Source: Kribbella sp. NBC_00382 (GTDB lineage: Bacteria > Actinomycetota > Actinomycetes > Propionibacteriales > Kribbellaceae). Taken from it: DNA of 64,000 bases. Location: positions 5,270,001 to 5,334,000 of the forward strand of contig NZ_CP107954.1 in the NCBI RefSeq assembly GCF_036067295.1. Direction: 5' to 3'. Of the stretch, positions 61,760 through 64,000 are shown in pieces. The notes beneath the pieces are model-generated. The model was not told the DNA's origin, did not search any database, and saw nothing but the letters and a program-made list of their open reading frames with translations. Position 1 is the stretch's first letter. Every line of letters begins with the position of its first letter. The translations under genes were made by a program, and so were the position numbers.

Positions 61760-64000
61760 GGCGGCTGCCTCCGTGCGGGTCGTGACGGAGAGCTTGCGGA
61801 GGACTCGGGCCACATGGGTGGCAACGGTGTTGGAGGAGACGAAGAGTTCTTGGGCTATCTCCGCATTGGAGAGGCCTCGGGCCAGGACCTTCAGTACTAC
61901 GAGTTCGCGGGCGGTCAGGCCATAGGAGTTTGCCTCGACCGGCGTCTCGGTCAGGCCGGCTCGCGTCGTCAAAGCGGCGATGTCCGCCAGCAAGGGCGCG
62001 GCTGACAGTTCGGTGGCCAGCGTGTGGGCCTCGGCCAGGCGGAGGCGGGCGCCAGGTTTGTTGCTGGTGGCAAGGGCTGCCGCGGCTGCGGCCGTGAGGG
62101 CCATGGCCAGGTCGAACGGCTCGGAGAGCGCGCGCCAGGCGGAGACAGCGAGGTCCCAGGACTTCATGGTGTTGGACTCGGCGGCTTCGGCGGTGCGGAG
62201 CGCGGCGGCGACGGTGGGCCAGCGGGATTCGCCGTCGGCCAGCAGGGCCCGTACTTCGTTGAGACGGGTCGTGGGCTGCCTGCGGTGGGAGCGGGAGTGG
62301 CGTTCGAAGTAGACGCCGACCAGCAGTACCCAGGCCGTTTCGTAGTACAGGACGTCCCCGCCGGCCAGAACTCGGTCGAAGTGGTCGGAGAGGATTTTCT
62401 CGGCGCCGTCGAGGTCGCCTTGGCCGGCCAGCACCAGGACGCGGAGGCTGGCGAAGAAGTGTTCGAAGGCGGCGGGGCGGCGGTCGCCGAAGGTTCGCTC
62501 GGCGATGGCGATCAGCTCGGCGGCGTAGTCGAGATCTCCACGCCTGCAAGCGATCTGGGCGACCAGGAAGCGCAGGGCAGCGTCGCTGCGAGGAGGCGGA
62601 CCGTCGGCGAGGGCATCGTCGATGACGTCCAGGGCCTCGTCCCAGCGGCCGAGGTAGAACAACGCGTAGGCGCGGTTCTGCGCGAGCATGCTGCCGCGGG
62701 CGCGGCCGAGTCCCCAGCGTTCGGAGGTCTGCTGACCTGCCGCGATCAGTGCGACTGCCTCCTCGCGGCGGCCGTCCTTGTTGAGGGTCAGGCCGGCCCA
62801 CTGCACGGCCGTCAAATACGTGTAGTGGTCGCCGCCGGCTTCCGCTGCCGCGCGGCAGTCGGCGTACTGCCGCAGGGCGGACTCGACGTCACCGCTGCGG
62901 TCGTCGACCCAGCCGAAGACCAGCAGTGCCGACGCGCGAAGGGCAGCATCTCCAAGCGCAAGCTCGTACGCCTCCGTGGCACAACTGGATGCGCGCGACT
63001 GCAGTCCGTCGATGCAGTGCAAGTAGGCCAGTGAGGAAAGCAGTCTGCTCCGCAGCGCATCGTCGGCACCGGCCGGGATGAGCTCGACAGCGCTCGTCAG
63101 GTCGTCGATCCCGCTGTTGTCGATCCGATTCCGCAACAGCCCTCTGGTCCCGAGGAGCCGAGCAGCCATTGCGGGCTCCTCAGCGAAGGAAACGATGGCC
63201 AGCGCCTCGGTCGCCGAGGCAACGCCTGACGTCGACTGCCCGGCCGCGTAGGCCGCTTCGACCGCGGCCAGGAGGACCTTGACCCTGGAAGCCCCGATCA
63301 GGTCAGCAGAGTCCGCGTCCCACAGGCGGAGGACTCGCTCGAGCAGGTTCAGTTGCTCGTCGTAGGCATGCTGCTGCAAGGCGATCGCAGCCGCCTGCCA
63401 AGCGGCCTGCAATGACAACGCTGGTTCGCCCGCCGCGGCCCAGTGCTCTGCCAGCGCCGCCGCTGAATCCGTACGGTCCGCAAGCGCTCGCGCATAGCCG
63501 GCATGGAGCCGACGCCGGCGCCCGGGGAGCAGCGACCCGTAGACAGCCTCGCGAATCAGATCGTGCCGGATCGCATAACCGTCGGCCGTCGCGATCAACT
63601 GGTTCCGCGCGATCAGTTCGCGCAGCGCCTCGTCCGGCGGGCCGTCGCAGACCTCGGAGAGCAGCTCGTCGGTCACTCCGGCCCCGGCGACCGCGATGGT
63701 CTCCAGTAGCTGCCGCGCTTCTGGAGACAGGTCCGCGACCCGGTCCAGTAGGAGTGTGCTGAGGTTGGCGAGCCCGGCAGGCGAAGTACCGGAGGCTCTT
63801 AAAGCCTCTACGAATAAGGGGTTTCCGGCGCTGCGTCGGTGGATCTCGGCGCTGACCACGGGATGCGCGGGCTGCCCCTCGATCGCGGAGAGCAGCGCGC
63901 CGACCTGCTGGCGGCTGAGCGGTTGCAACTCCAGCTGGACGACCTCGGCCCGGCGCCCGAGCTCCCCGAGCAACTGCCGGGTCGGATGCCCGGCCACCAG
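61715..64000 (-). CDS. Large LuxR-family (LAL-type) regulator, N-terminus cut by window edge
   Basis: At least 761 residues are visible. The N-terminal P-loop ATPase part is missing beyond 64000; what remains begins in its C-terminal subdomain (LQPLSRQQVGALLSAI, HRRSAGNPLFVEAL). A long TPR-like helical region follows, and the C-terminal LuxR HTH is LTARELVVLKVLARGLSNAEIAQELFVSSNTVATHVARVL (in parts). Such LAL/MalT-like proteins activate catabolic or secondary-metabolite genes on ATP and ligand binding. Its target is outside the window. Confidence 0.9.
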   Translation of the reverse strand: MVAGHPTRQLLGELGRRAEVVQLELQPLSRQQVGALLSAIEGQPAHPVVSAEIHRRSAGNPLFVEALRASGTSPAGLANLSTLLLDRVADLSPEARQLLETIAVAGAGVTDELLSEVCDGPPDEALRELIARNQLIATADGYAIRHDLIREAVYGSLLPGRRRRLHAGYARALADRTDSAAALAEHWAAAGEPALSLQAAWQAAAIALQQHAYDEQLNLLERVLRLWDADSADLIGASRVKVLLAAVEAAYAAGQSTSGVASATEALAIVSFAEEPAMAARLLGTRGLLRNRIDNSGIDDLTSAVELIPAGADDALRSRLLSSLAYLHCIDGLQSRASSCATEAYELALGDAALRASALLVFGWVDDRSGDVESALRQYADCRAAAEAGGDHYTYLTAVQWAGLTLNKDGRREEAVALIAAGQQTSERWGLGRARGSMLAQNRAYALFYLGRWDEALDVIDDALADGPPPRSDAALRFLVAQIACRRGDLDYAAELIAIAERTFGDRRPAAFEHFFASLRVLVLAGQGDLDGAEKILSDHFDRVLAGGDVLYYETAWVLLVGVYFERHSRSHRRQPTTRLNEVRALLADGESRWPTVAAALRTAEAAESNTMKSWDLAVSAWRALSEPFDLAMALTAAAAAALATSNKPGARLRLAEAHTLATELSAAPLLADIAALTTRAGLTETPVEANSYGLTARELVVLKVLARGLSNAEIAQELFVSSNTVATHVARVLRKLSVTTRTEAAALAHSTGLLTAEADR

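Overview
The window is GC-rich DNA from a filamentous or related actinomycete. LacI, TetR, LuxR and MmyB-type regulators, ScyD-like and TolB-like secreted proteins and a prevalence of GTG starts suggest a Kribbella or Nocardioides relative; that genus-level guess is inference. About 37 kb of it (1231-38401) is an integrative conjugative or mobilisable element inserted in a tRNA gene with a CAT anticodon. The rest is chromosome carrying a second, smaller recombinase element.

Chromosomal left flank (1-1230): a conserved hypothetical gene, tRNA-Asn with a terminator, a 48-residue membrane protein, and the target tRNA. Integrated element: a 44-bp direct repeat of the tRNA 3' half marks attL (1231-1274) and attR (38358-38401). 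Tandem 12-bp-spaced repeats lie just inside each end. Going rightwards, the element holds: an integrase with a C-terminal GntR domain; a divergent Fic / OLD-type ATPase-TOPRIM pair (candidate defence); small unknown genes; a control block (PP2C-like phosphatase, HTH-TPR regulator, GntR repressor, operator, excisionase-like protein); a long, tightly overlapping transfer operon from 11646 to 26120 (PycTM-like protein, VirD4/TraG-type coupling protein, zinc-binding RRQ-motif protein, DUF2637 membrane protein, MobF relaxase-helicase TraA, acidic 700-residue protein); a large palindrome; a C5 cytosine methyltransferase followed by small acidic proteins and a prim-pol primase; a cassette of small genes behind a LexA-type SOS box; an M48 peptidase; a Schlafen/AlbA_2 protein; a coiled-coil protein and a small membrane protein. 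No T4SS channel genes are visible.

Right of attR: a decayed integrase tail, a SAM methyltransferase, then a second element (40332-44930) resembling Tn554-type tyrosine-recombinase transposons. It has three overlapping genes, both recombinase genes carry single-base frameshifts, and it bears a TetR/NTF2-like gene pair. Two diverged ~180-bp direct repeats with palindromic cores flank it.

The remaining chromosome (45-64 kb) holds secreted proteins, a coiled-coil protein, an alcohol dehydrogenase-Bcr/CflA efflux operon facing an XRE regulator, small enzymes, a LacI-MFS operon, a TetR-membrane protein pair with two matching operators, and a truncated LuxR-family ATPase regulator at the edge.

The least expected signals are: (1) one C-terminal module, ERxEELARWHxDD, shared by three transfer-operon proteins including the relaxase; (2) an inverted, 33/35-identical copy of the attR arm site at 6788-6822 with an att-core-like sequence at the same distance; (3) the matched palindromic ends of the Tn554-like element.
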